64,000 bases of DNA from Ciborinia camelliae. Taxonomy: Eukaryota; Ascomycota; Leotiomycetes; Helotiales; Sclerotiniaceae. Shown piece after piece: positions 10,809 to 22,898 of the stretch. The translations under genes were made by a program, and so were the position numbers. Under the pieces are notes generated by a model. The model did no database searches. It was not told the origin of the DNA and saw only the letters and a list, made by a program, of their open reading frames with translations. The DNA is taken from assembly GCA_025890175.1 (NCBI GenBank), contig JANPYM010000007.1, forward strand, positions 2,603,063-2,667,062, written 5' to 3'. Numbering within the stretch: the stretch's first letter is position 1; every line of letters begins with the position of its first letter.

Positions 10809-12222
10809 ATGCCTATTGACTTTCAACTCTCTGCAAGTGAAAATGGCATCCGAAAACATGCAGCTGCATTCGCTGCGGGCCCTCTCAAAGATATCAACAA
10901 GGTTTACTCCGCAAGAAGAGATGAGCAACAGTTTCAAGCGTTGAAGCCTTTCTATGGTGATGCGACCGCTGGTGGCATAATTAAGGGTCTAATAGCAACT
11001 CATCTTGGAGGAGCAGGTGGAAGCTTGACTGAAGCAGCAATCTTAGTTGAGGAGATGTATGCAGTTGATCCTTCTGCGTCACTAACAATCCTTGCGACTG
11101 GATTGGGGTTGACTCCATTGAATTTGGCTGGTAAAGAAGAGCACAAAGAATTTTTGGAGCCATTTTTAAATGGTGAAGGATCACCATTGGCGAGTTTGGT
11201 ATTCTCTGAACCCGGAGGAGTTGCCAACTTTTTAGAGAAGGGCGCTCCAGGTCTTAATACAACAGCCACACTTGAAGGTGATGAGTGGGTACTTAACGGA
11301 GAAAAGGTAGGAAGAGCGTCAAAGAAAAACATACCCATATCAGAAAATAGAAAAGCTAATGCGGGGAATAGATGTGGGCTACCAATTGTGCAGGCTGGGA
11401 CTTCGAAGGTGCAGACCTTCAGTGTGTAGTCTGCCGCGACACAAGTATTACCTCAGATGAACCTGCCGAAGCTATCATGCTAGTTCTCGTAAGTAGAGCC
11501 GACATTGAACGAAATGACAAAGGTGCATTCAAGACACTCAAACATGTCCCAACTGCGGGACATCCTGCTTGCTCTGGCCCGCACGTCAAATACACTAATT
11601 TAAGAGTTCCTACCAAGAACGTCCTATGTCCGCCTGGTCAAGGTGTTACTGTGCTATCAGGATCATTCGATTGTTCAGCTGTTCTGGTCGGTGCCATGAG
11701 TGTCAGTGTCATGCGAGCCGTTTTCGAGGCTGCTTTAGCTTTTGCCAAAATCGACAATCGCAGAGGAGCGGAAGATTTATTGTCAAGACAAGCGTTCGCA
11801 GATCTCCTAAGTGGTATTAAAATGAAGACAGAAGCTTCCAGAGCTCTGACATGGAAGGCAGCGCATACCCTCGAGAATGGTCCAGGTGATTATAATGCCA
11901 GACGTGAACTGGCGTTGGCGGCAAAGATTTTTTGCTCGGAAGAGTGCGTCAAAGCAGTTACAGAAGCCATCAATGCTGTTGGAGTGTAAGTTTCCTACCA
12001 TAATAATATTCTTCTTAAAATATAACCATCACTAACTATCAGTGCAGAACTGCATACAGTACTGAGCAGCCCTTTGGAGATCTCTTGAACACAGCTATCG
12101 TATTGCCCATTTTTGACGGTGGCAATGTGGGTATACGTAGACGACATATGCAGGAACTGATGGCATCAAAGTCATATGATCCTTGGGCTTCGACCTATGG
12201 TCCTTCTCAAGCCTTGAAGTGA
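10809..12222 (+). CDS. Nitroalkane oxidase (acyl-CoA dehydrogenase superfamily flavoenzyme)
   Basis: Three exons, 10809-11306, 11372-11985 and 12048-12222, give 428 residues; both introns have GT-AG ends and a CTAAC/CTAAT branch. The fold is an acyl-CoA dehydrogenase (SEPGG substrate/FAD loop, VLNGEK strand). The best match from memory is Fusarium nitroalkane oxidase rather than a true acyl-CoA dehydrogenase. The catalytic base position is Asp (FDGGNVGIRRR, Asp394 by my numbering) instead of the dehydrogenase Glu. The following Arg401 and the Ser in the CSAVLVGAMS segment also match the oxidase's active-site set. The reaction is oxidation of nitroalkanes to aldehyde or ketone, nitrite and H2O2. 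There is no clear targeting signal. The gene is intact although flanked by decayed genes and repeats. A general acyl-CoA dehydrogenase label is the fallback. Confidence 0.85.
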
Positions 12223-13431
12223 TATTTGGTAGTTCAAAGGTGGTGATGCTCGGTGACTTGATTGCGAAAACCAAATTGGTCATGTCAGTCTTTGCACTCA
12301 AAACCTATACCAATGACGCTACCTTATTATCTTATTTGGGGGTGCCCAGAGTTCATAATCAATAATAAAAACCTCAATAACAGAAAACTGTACTTTTCAT
12401 GTGCAAATGTAAACTTAATCAGATGGGATGACATGATACTCTCTAGTTAGTATTAGTACTATATTTTCAATAACAACAGCATGGATCCATTGATTAAATA
12501 AAAAATGCAAGCTGACCTAGAGTCGAGAAGCTTAAAATGCTTATATAATCTTTGTCGCTTCTCTTTCTCCACTTTTATTTTCCAAAAATGTTTCCACCAA
12601 CAGCAACAGCACTAGATATTGGAATATAAGTCGGGAGGAAGAGGAAGAGAAAAATACCACCATCAACCCAAAGGTTGTTCCAATTAGACTTTAACGTTGA
12701 ACTTAAGGTATTATATATGGCTGCGCTGTAAGTTACTAGCCCGGGTTGGTAACAGTGCATATACAAAATGCCCAGGTGGGATGAATCGTGCTGTAATGGT
12801 GTTTCTGTTGGTGGCTCGAGGATACCTTTTGTCATTATTGTAATCTTACCGGTAGACATCGCATGTTTTGGTTAATGCTTATAAAATTCGCATCTTCTGT
12901 TCTTTGATTGTACGTGGTTGGTTGGTAGATTCATCTGTTACAGGTAGGTCTAACTGCAACATAAGAATAAAAAAACAATATGTAAGATATGTTGTTATGG
13001 GTTAAAGGCTCAGCTTAGGTACTCATTTCGATCCCATTAGATGATGAATTCTCCGGAACCTCAGAAAGAGGAAAGAACACAATGGGTGATTTCCTAATCA
13101 GGAACCAATAGTAAGATGGCATGATTACGAAACTCCTGCACGTCGACAGGTATTTTAGTTCATCTTCTTTCTTCATGTGCTTTTATCAGCGAGTAAAGAA
13201 ACAAAATTCGAGTATGAAAGTGGTAAGTCTCGCTTTATTCTCCTATTGCTAACTCCTATCTTTCCTTTGTGGGCATCAAGGCCCAAAACCTTGATGCCCA
13301 AAACAAATCTTCAAGACAACTAAGATGTCTGAATTAAATTCAATTCATAAAAACACGAGATAAGTTGCATGTACCTTTCAGTATAACTTCCAATGCCACG
13401 GTTGGAATGTTTCACCCTTGCCCTGCCAACA
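12223..13431. other. Intergenic; one unsupported small reading frame
   Basis: A minus-strand ATG reading frame of 94 codons (12575-12859) includes a hydrophobic stretch but has no recognised family or splice partner. I do not call it a gene. The rest is AT-rich with nothing notable. Confidence 0.5.
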
Positions 13432-14567
13432 TCATTCTGTTTTCAACATACCAAGCTTGGATCTTACAGCTTCCTGTTGCTTGTGGTCCTCGATATTCTG
13501 CAAAATTTGCGCCTCATAATGCTCTCTCTTCTCTTTCAACTTTGCTTTTAAGCTTGGGTTCAACATGTGTCTGCGATAGACTTCCACGGGTTTCGCATTG
13601 GGCTCGTCACTTTTCTGTTTGTCATCCATTAGCAAGGGGAGGAGTATTTATCGAGAAGAGGTTTTACATGAAGATAGGTATGTTTATCTTGCATTCCCAT
13701 ACTCTCCCAGGGCAACTCGGCAAGACGAGGAAGATCTCGAGGTTCCAACCCTGAGCGTTCTACTGTGCCAAGCTTCCTGAATAGCTCGAAACACGCTTTA
13801 ACATCAATATTCTCTTCCCCCGGAATCTCCCAGAACGACAAGTTATATGATCGACAAAAACGAGGGCCTGGAGCATCCCGATAGTCTTCGTCCTTGTCAC
13901 CTCGAGTCCTTCCCCGAATATAACATCTATGCCAATCTTCTCCGTGGCCCATAATCTCCTTGACCAGATAAAGTTTCTCTAATCCTTCAAACTTCTCCAA
14001 AATTTCGTCTATCTCAACCGTGTGACGAAACTTGTCGTCATACCAAGCCAGATTTCTGACACGTCTCCTTTCATTGTCGGGAAACCACTTTACTGACATG
14101 CCCCGGAAGGCAGCATGATCACGAGAGAGAGTTAGCGTTCTTCTCGCGGGAGGAAAGTGCGTTATCAAGGGAGGGGCCCCGGGACAATAGGGCACTCTCA
14201 TGGGATGCATCTCGATAGGCCTATGCCATTCAAAAAGATCATCGCGATAATCTTTAGAATCGAGAAGTAGAAAGTCTCGTTCAAAATTAAACCATATATA
14301 TGGTGTGTATTTATCAGAGATAGTCTGTCCGGGCAAGCAGCAGTAAAATGCACGTTTGTAGAATTTTAAAGCGACACCTAACGTTTCGTGGCTGGCGTGT
14401 AGGAGTGAAGGGACCGGAGTGCATGATTTCATCGCATGAGTGTCTTTGTTTTGAGTGATATGAACGATCCGTGGTTGGAGGGCTGTAAATTCCCATATAA
14501 TAAGACGGATTTCTATGGGAAACCCATGAAATGGGTAAAGATTTGCCTTGTTTGCGGTAGATGACAT
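13432..14567 (-). CDS. 2EXR-domain protein (1)
   Basis: Exon 1 is 14567-13668 and exon 2 is 13614-13432, with a 53-bp intron (13667-13615) containing a GCTAAT branch; the product is 360 residues. The N-terminus has the 2EXR pattern common in filamentous ascomycetes: a short head, FPIEIRLIIWEFTALQPRIVHI, then PSLLHASHETLGVALKFYKRAF. Charged middle regions follow. Exon 2 adds a Lys/Glu-rich helix (LKAKLKEKREHYEAQILQN) likely to be a coiled coil. If the intron were retained the protein would end at SSPC (about 312 residues). The donor GTAAAA is weak, so exon 2 is the uncertain part. The function of 2EXR proteins is unknown. Confidence 0.78.
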
Positions 14568-15098
14568 TGTGATGGGTGTTGCGTACCCGTGTGAAGGAGC
14601 AAAGGCGAAGTAGAATTGAACGAAGGTTCAAGGTTAGAATGTTTGAGTGCGGGAGATTGTTGAATAAAATTACAATGAATAACCATTTAGAAAGAATCAA
14701 TCATATTTGCTATATTGCTCATTCAGATCAAGTATCAAATTCCATTTGTCTGGGGTAATTGTGGCGTTTTTGGCTCACCATGGGGCAATCCCAAGAACAG
14801 TAGTTAGTTATAAGCCTTTTCCTACCTAAAAATACGATGGTCGGAAATAGGGCTATTCTTTTATAACGGTGCTACTTGTAGGTACATCTTATGATTCGGA
14901 TATTCAACTTTTCAGCGAAAACATTTCATTGTTTCAACACAATATATCAAGATAATCGCAGGCTTCTTGTCCAAACTTGCATGAAAAGAATACGGTTTAC
15001 TGAGCCACAATACATTACTCGCATTCATTTCTCTTTTTCATTACAAGACAACTTATGTTCGTACTAAACACTTTACCAATAACCCATAGCAACACCAT
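14568..15098. other. Intergenic, between a minus-strand gene start and another minus-strand gene end
   Basis: Contains the upstream region of the 2EXR gene and the 3' flank of the propeller gene. No gene or RNA feature is recognised. Confidence 0.5.
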
Positions 15099-16187
15099 TT
15101 AAGAACCACCAACTCCAATGGCAAGAACCTTTCCACCCTCTGTATATACCCCTGCAGTCTTTCCACTCTGACTAACATACGCCCATCCCAATCCATCCCC
15201 CGCTCTCCCCAACTGAACACTGGTTGGACCAGACAACAACGTCTCATTCGCATTCCCAGGAACGGTATCATTCAACCCTCCAATCACCGTACTCACATCT
15301 CCTCCCTCAAGTCCAATCTTCAACACGCTTGCTCCAGTCCCATAAGCTAGATACGCAACCCCTTCTTCAACATCCAGCGTGAAATCATCAGCTCCATATG
15401 CATCGGTTAGGATCTCGACTGGCCCTGCAGTATTCAATGTACTGAGGGAGAAGGGAATACGTCCGAAAGTCGTGAGACCGGTGTTTGTGTAGTAGATGTA
15501 AACTCGATCCGTATCTCCAGTAGTTGGAGTCAAAACTTTCAATCCATTAACACCAAATGCCAAACTGGTTGAAACAGGTGGTTTCAACTCGGCGATATCG
15601 AGGAGAATGGAATACTCGGATGTAGCAATGTTGATAGACCAGATTACTCCGAGGATGGAATCGGCTGCGATAACCAGATTTTGTGATTCGGAAAGTGTGG
15701 TGAGACCGTTGAGAGACCCGGCTCCGGAAACGATGGCAATTTTTGAGATCACGGCGCCAGTGTTGTTGGATGGTGAATAATTTGTGAGGTCGACCGAGTA
15801 GATGGAGTTGACACCGGTTAGGGTGCTAGCAACTGAAGTGAGGGTAAAGTTCCTCGTGATGAGGTAAAAATTCGAGGGGGCTACCTCGGTGATGCCCAGG
15901 AGAGAGTGTTCTGGGGTAAATGAATGGATGAGAGTCGCTGTATCGGTTGAATCTGGTGCGGAGGAGGAAATTGTGGGATCGATGTAGTAGAGATATGGAT
16001 TTGTGATATCGGTGACGAGAATTTTATCGCTGGATGTTATTACAATGTTCTCAATCCAGGTAGGATTGGGGAATTGATGGATCAGGCGGGAGGAAAGATA
16101 CGAGCGAGGAGCATGACGGATGGCTTTTGAGAAGGTGGAAGAAAGGATAGAAGCGGAAAGTAAAAGGGTTTTGGGCGAGAAATACAT
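15099..16187 (-). CDS. Secreted SMP-30/gluconolactonase-like beta-propeller protein
   Basis: Single-exon gene, 362 residues. The N-terminus (about residues 1-22, with LLLSASILSSTF) looks like a signal peptide. The rest is a run of beta-blade-like segments (PTWIENIVITSSDKILVTD, SLLGITEVAPSNFYLITRNF, SLAFGVNGLKVLT, ADDFTLDVEEGVAYLAYG, LSGPTSVQLGR) in the SMP-30/gluconolactonase-like six-blade style often annotated as hypothetical in fungi. Several N-x-S/T sequons (NFT, NYS, NNT, NDT, NET) fit secretion. The substrate is unknown; lactonase activity is not shown. The ATG at 16187 gives the signal peptide directly, which supports this start. Confidence 0.75.
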   Translation of the reverse strand: MYFSPKTLLLSASILSSTFSKAIRHAPRSYLSSRLIHQFPNPTWIENIVITSSDKILVTDITNPYLYYIDPTISSSAPDSTDTATLIHSFTPEHSLLGITEVAPSNFYLITRNFTLTSVASTLTGVNSIYSVDLTNYSPSNNTGAVISKIAIVSGAGSLNGLTTLSESQNLVIAADSILGVIWSINIATSEYSILLDIAELKPPVSTSLAFGVNGLKVLTPTTGDTDRVYIYYTNTGLTTFGRIPFSLSTLNTAGPVEILTDAYGADDFTLDVEEGVAYLAYGTGASVLKIGLEGGDVSTVIGGLNDTVPGNANETLLSGPTSVQLGRAGDGLGWAYVSQSGKTAGVYTEGGKVLAIGVGGS

Positions 16188-17052
16188 GATAGGTTTCTTG
16201 TCAAGCTCAAATTAGTATTTGAAAAAGAAACGATACAAATTGGAGGAAAAGAGGAAAACTTCAAATAGAGAAACAACAAGAAAATGCGCAAGGGGAAGGC
16301 CAGTCCATTTGTAACTGTAAATCTTCGTCCTATTCATACCATCTCCACCCAGCATACGCAGCCAGTTCCCGCCTTGTAGAACACGCACGCGGCTTCCCAT
16401 ATATCATGGATTTCGATCCCCAGCTACTCAATCCAAGACCTAGTCTGCACCGTTGAAGAAAGCATATGTCATCATGCCGTCACGCAGCTACCGCAGCAAC
16501 GACACCCTCCAATGCTCGATTGCGGGGTATTTCACTTCGGTATTTGCCCGTTTTAGCCTATAAAAGGAGACCGATATCCGTGTGGAGCTCTCATGCTAAC
16601 TTGCTTAATCTTGGTGAATGGCTATGAGAATAGATGAACTAAACTTAAAACAAGCATCATTCTCGGGACCGAAACTTTATCGCAGGACTTTTGATAAGTG
16701 GGAACTATGGCAACATGGAATCTGTGCGCTCATTTGATGTTCAAGGTTACATTTAAAGATTCAATACCAAGGAATAATTAGATACAGATGCTTGGTTGCA
16801 GAAAGGTGACAGCAAGAAAAATGTCATGGTTTGCAGATGTTTCGGAGGTTCTTCGGATGATTGAAAATAAATATCCTCATGAGCTGCTTTGAGACTGGAA
16901 ATAAAATAAGGAAAGCATATAGTAAGTGCACTTTTAGGGTATGATATGAATAGGTTAAAGCAAACAATCATATTCGTGTGGCTATTTCATTCATATAAGA
17001 TTCATTTGGCAGTCTCCATATATCGACCGAGATATGCATGCGATACCCATGC
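16188..17052. other. Intergenic between propeller gene and THI4
   Basis: Upstream region of the minus-strand propeller gene and 3' flank of THI4. A minus-strand 72-codon frame at 16753-16971 has no support. Confidence 0.5.
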
Positions 17053-18371
<1,319 letters not shown>

Positions 18372-18375
18372 TTAC

Positions 18376-18601
18376 CTGCGAGAGATTAGTGACGTCCATG
18401 AGGCCGGAATAGAAGAGCATGATCCTTTCGCTGGTATTATCCAGATCAAGTTCATATAACCGTATAATCTCAGCTCGACCCCTCATCAACGGCACCCTCA
18501 TTTCATCCTACCCAGGATGATGGTAAATGAGAGGCAGGCTGACAATTTGCAGGATCGAACACCGGCTCATGCGAGAATTACTTATACAATTGATGAGATA
18601 C
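18376..18601 (-). other. Probable 5'-UTR intron of THI4 carrying the riboswitch
   Basis: On the minus strand a pyrimidine-rich acceptor TCTCTCGCAG ends at 18376, about 28 nt before the THI4 start codon. A candidate donor (AAG/GTATCT) lies at 18601. The interval encloses the TPP aptamer, the arrangement by which filamentous fungi couple TPP binding to alternative splicing. The donor choice is inference; other GT sites nearby, including inside the aptamer, could act as alternatives. Confidence 0.5.
18416..18524 (-). promoter_or_regulatory. TPP (THI-element) riboswitch aptamer
   Basis: Read on the minus strand, the conserved parts occur in order. These are a P1 5' arm near CATCATCC, GGGTGC, the P3 arm, CTGAGATTATAC (the universal CUGAGA), GAACTTGATCTGG, then GATCTGGATAATACCAGCG and AAAGGATCATG closing P1. 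The CUGAGA and the UGAUCUGGnUAAUnCCAGCG blocks contact the pyrimidine and the pyrophosphate in known TPP aptamers. It sits in the THI4 leader. Confidence 0.95.
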
Positions 18602-20095
18602 CTTGATCCGCAAGCGGATAATGACCATGCTGAGGACTACATGATTCCGATGGTTAAAAGTGAGTTGTACTTGATACTCGCTGTCGTTTGCTAAGATAGA
18701 TGTACAAAGTCAGTATTTCTCCAAGTTGAAAGGAAGTGACACGAACAATTGTTTGGTATGTAAGATAATATTCGAAAGAAACGATGGGAAAGAGAGGTTG
18801 GGAATCCTACAAATAAGTAGTACGAGCTAAGTGAGGGGTAAACTTAACCCCCACAGAAAAACCCCCACAGAAAATACCCTGTCTGAGATGCATCAACCTC
18901 ACTATCGCCGCTATCCGATTGATTACAAGTTCCATAGGTATATGTCAGAGATTTACCTGAATGGAGGACAAATTTGATAGTGAATAGGCAGATCATTAAA
19001 GTATGTAACTGGCGGGCTTTCATTGGATCGAGCTCAAATGAGACTGGAATACTTGAGGATGCCCGGGATTATGGAAGTGTGGTCCGAAGCCGGCTCGAGA
19101 TAGATGAAACCACACCGATTATGTAACGAAGGCTCAGGAGAAAATGTCATATCTCTTGTATATAACACTGTCATGGAATGTTTTACAAACGTCACGCCGT
19201 GACAGTGACAGTTGATATTTTTAGATTCGATCCACTAGAAATATACATTGCAATAAGCCTAGTCATCCTATATTTTAAGACGAGAACTCCAAATTGTCAC
19301 GGTCCTAAAAGAAAGGGGGGTTGGAAAAAAAAAACCGATTCAAAATCATAAAGTAAGTATTTATTCTAGAATAATGTTTCCTATCTTCAGGTAGATATAG
19401 ACTATCATACCTCGTAATTCTGTTTCTTCGGATGCGCATGTCAAATAAGCCAACACGCAGGCATATCTTTTTGGGGCAAACGTCCATTCACAGGATTAAT
19501 AAGTTGTTAAAATAGCAGATGTTGAAGTAGAAAAACTCGACTACTGATGGAAAGACTATTTTACTAAGGCAACGGTTGATATAATTATTACCATGATTCC
19601 TCTCTCCACTACTCTTCAGTATGTACTGAAATTACATCCGTTTATTTGGCCCAAAAGCAGTAGCTTACCAGTTCAAACAATTTTAATCTTACAAAGAGAG
19701 ACAAATCTCACATGAATTAAATGAGTGGAACAAAATGATCTATTTAGCAATGCTCAATCTTGTTCAAATCATAGAGGACTATTGCAGTGTCACTCATTCC
19801 GCAACCTGTTTGTTTTCTGCAGCCTGCCAGTTTGGGAAAGAACATCCATAGATTATGATAATTATCAAACGGGTTGTGAACGAAAGCATATGATTTGTAT
19901 CTACTAAATTCTTCTACAAATTCTTTCGCACATCTATCATTAACCAATACATCTTGATATAGTATATATTAAACTGTTAACTCAATATGTCTAAGGTTGT
20001 GAGGCTCCAAAAGTCGCCGTGGAAATATAGGCTAACACAGAGATTTATAGACTATAGACTCAGCGGAAAAAGAATCGCCTCCAAACATAGCTAGA
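18602..20095. other. Intergenic, AT-rich; no gene seen
   Basis: Holds the THI4 upstream promoter region and then AT-rich sequence. A short direct repeat CCCCCACAGAAAA occurs twice near 18849-18876. No coding or RNA gene is supported. Confidence 0.5.
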
Positions 20096-20566
20096 ATGAT
20101 AAAGATCGGGGGTCATCACTATGATATCGAATTATCCAAGATATCCTCCTTGCCATCTGTCGCTGACTTCCAAGCCAAGGCCAATCGAGAATCTGCAGCA
20201 GACGAGCACAAATCCATTGACCTTTTCGAAACAGCACTAAAAGGAATAGAATCAGGGTATCATCAATGCTTCGTACATCTTCCCGCCGAACTTGAGTATT
20301 TCTATCCCCTCTGTGGAATTTACGAGTTACTCAAACCCGACGGTCTCACTGGGCAATCTCTCAAGCAGATATTCGATGATTTGAGAGGTAAAAGTCGAAC
20401 TGGCAAGAAATCTAAGGAAACAGAAACCAAGGCTTGCGATGCCGCTTTCAGATTCGTGTACTTAATGTTGATGGGCTCATTGGATATCAAGTACGACGCA
20501 CGGGATGAACAAAAGTCCTTAAACATTTTGAATCACGTTATGATGAACCAAAATATTTTCACGTAG
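20096..20566 (+). CDS. Hypothetical protein, 156 residues
   Basis: ATG reading frame with protein-like composition. It begins MIKIGGHHYDIELSKIS and contains SIDLFETALKGIESGYHQCF, LPAELEYFYPLCGIYELL and ACDAAFRFVYLMLMG, which together look like an alpha-helical globular domain. The opening resembles the first strand and helix of some BTB/POZ-like fungal proteins, but the similarity is too weak to assign. It stands alone in an AT-rich region with no neighbours to suggest a role. It could be a lineage-specific gene or an old fragment. Confidence 0.45.
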   Translation: MIKIGGHHYDIELSKISSLPSVADFQAKANRESAADEHKSIDLFETALKGIESGYHQCFVHLPAELEYFYPLCGIYELLKPDGLTGQSLKQIFDDLRGKSRTGKKSKETETKACDAAFRFVYLMLMGSLDIKYDARDEQKSLNILNHVMMNQNIFT

Positions 20567-21509
20567 AGAATCAGGAGCGTAGTTAGAGGTGCATTTAAAA
20601 CGCGATTTGAGACTACGACCAACCAAATTGCAATGTTGGGCAGTTGTGAGGGATTAGGGGAAAGAAGACAGCATAGAAGCGAGAAAGCATCGGAACAAAA
20701 AAGTATTAGAACAAGCGGAAGTATGACGATGAAAAACTAGGGGCGTAATTATGATTCTGAAACTCAGACTTCTAGCCCTTTCAGCATTTGTTTAACTCCA
20801 TAAAATTAGCAAGATAAATCTTAGTGATTAATAGCAATGCTTGAGTTGGAAGCTTGTTTGTTATACAATATACTTTACTTTCAGATTAACCTACCTTACT
20901 CGAGTCACTTTTCAATACTTCTAGGTGCAAAATATGAGTCCTTACCTGTACTCTGAACAATCTGCTTCTTTTCCAGTCAGCGCAAATAGGTAGTTTACAT
21001 GGAGTCGTCTACTTAACTTATTACTTATTAAGATTAAGCCCTAGGACTTTGACGTCATAAAGGGCGCGAGTAAGACATAGGTGGGTGGCTGTGCGTAAAT
21101 GTGGCGCAGAAGGTATAAACAACTCGAGTATAACTCGAGTATATCCTGAAAGCTGCAATGTATGCGGAGTTCAAATTCTTAGATGGAAGATTCGAATTCC
21201 AAAAATTATTCAACAAATTAAAAGAGAAATGACCTCAATTCATCCATTAAGCATCTCCGTTCCTCAGGACAAGATAAAGTGCAACCTTACCATACTGCTT
21301 GTTGATCAACCATCACCAGAGGTGATCCCAACAATAATAAATGTTTAAACGATATTTAAAAGTGATAGAAAATATTCGAAAATCACGTTGCATAGACGTT
21401 TAAGATAGAAAAATCTCATTGATATTTTTTAAATTTGCTAAAAACCTCCCATTATACATGTGAAGCGTCTAATTGCTTGCTATTATTCAATTCCAGCCTA
21501 GAAACAAAA
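20567..21509. other. Intergenic; one hairpin repeat motif
   Basis: AT-rich and without a supported gene. At about 21298-21340 it contains one copy of the dispersed hairpin motif (CATCACCAGAGGTGAT followed by CCCAACAATAATA) also found near 9190, 24045 and 24270. Confidence 0.55.
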
Positions 21510-22898
21510 CTAAAGCTGTTGATTTCCCTCATCTACAGTCATGCCATCAGCACCACCCTCGCCTTCGTCCTCAATACTCTCTACTTGCTGAAGGCTAGAT
21601 GGTTGCCTCAATCTAAAGAGATCCGATTTGTTGCGAAGGGGTTTGTTAGAAAATTGCCGGCCTCGCTTCTTTGGCCTTCCAACTGGGCGCCGAACTGGCT
21701 CCTCAGACTCTTCACCTCCTTCATGACCAGACAGCGTAGTAGGGTCATCAACATCTCCAGCAAGAACGGTCTCACGGTAAATGTATTCCACAATACCAAT
21801 GTCATGGTCGAAATCCCATTCCATTTCGACACTCAGCTTAGTGTAGCGCTTCATCGATTCAATGACCCCTTGAATGACAAGGAAAGACGGTGAATCATTG
21901 AGAATAATGGGTTCAAGTTGTAAATCCTCAGGTTCAAGGCCAGTCAGCTCTTCCTGAACAGGGAAAGATTGTAAATCCTCAGGTCCAAGGCCAGCCAGCT
22001 CTTCCTGGACAGGGAAAGATTGTAAAAACTTGATGGTCTGGCCAATATCCACCGACGGGATTGGGCTATCGACCATGGAAGGGCCCAGCTTTGAATCAAT
22101 CTCCTCCTTCAAGGCTCTATCCCAGTCCCGAGTGGTCACTTCTCGCCGCTTTCGGATCTCACTTAAGCGATTCATTGCGGTGAGGGTCAATTTCTCTTCC
22201 TCAATATTGCGCTGGGACTGGATCTCATAGACGCGAATGAAGTCGATAAGCTGGCCATCATTGAGTTGTATCCATGAAACCATGGACTTGAAACTCATGC
22301 GCTTAGTCAACTCATGAACCATCATAAGTTTACAAGCGTCACTAAGGTTTTCGTAGGTTGGTGAGCCCGTAAGAGCCTAGATCGGAAATTCGATTAGCCA
22401 TTGACAGGGTAGATGGGTAGATTGGAAACTTACTGGAGGGAACCATCTTGGCTGAGAATGATCATCAACGTTGATGCCATTGCCGTCCCACTTTGGGGTA
22501 TGTTTGAGGCCAAAGCCGGAGGATGTGATGTCGAATTCATCATCACTGGTGTATGTTGGAAGTTCATTTGGTTGAGGAGGAGGGCTGGCTGATTGAATGG
22601 CAGGTTGACCGGGTGTCTCATCTTCGTCCACTTGCTTTAACATATCCCTTACCCCATCCTTCCAAATCGTACCACCTCTTCTGGTGGATGGGTTATGGAT
22701 CGATGAAGTACGACTAGGTGAGGGAGATGAAGAGTAGGATAGGGGGGCGGATTGAGGAGTTGTGGATAAAATAACGCCAGGTGATGGAGCTGATGCAGCA
22801 GATTGTGGTGCGGATGAAAATTGTTGATCTTCTAAATACTCATAATCATCGCGATATCGTTCTGGTCGGCGCGTAACTCGAAGGCTTTTTCTAGCCAT
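21510..22898 (-). CDS. AT-hook-containing nuclear protein, uncharacterised
   Basis: Exon 1 is 22898-22434 and exon 2 is 22376-21510, with a 57-bp GTAAGT...CTAG intron; the product is 443 residues. It starts MARKSLRVTRRPERYRDD. It continues with Ser/Pro-rich disorder (residues about 30-80), a modest central helical region (TYENLSDACKLMMVHEL...WIQLNDGQLIDFIRVYEIQ), and an AT-hook-like PVGRPKKRGRQ near the C-terminus followed by acidic sequence. A 17-residue unit (LQSFPVQEELAGLGPED) is tandemly duplicated. The start at 22898 is favoured over an upstream in-frame ATG because basic MARKSLR follows a good context, but this is not certain. Probably DNA-binding or chromatin-associated; no family was recognised. 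Confidence 0.7.
21921..22022. repeat. 51-bp tandem duplication within the AT-hook gene
   Basis: Two adjacent copies starting with TAAATCCTCAGG (21921 and 21972), differing at a few bases, encode the duplicated 17-residue unit. Confidence 0.85.

Noticed and set aside
12575..12859. 94-codon minus-strand ATG frame with a hydrophobic segment
   Set aside because: No homology recognised, no intron partner, isolated; could be chance in moderately AT-rich DNA.
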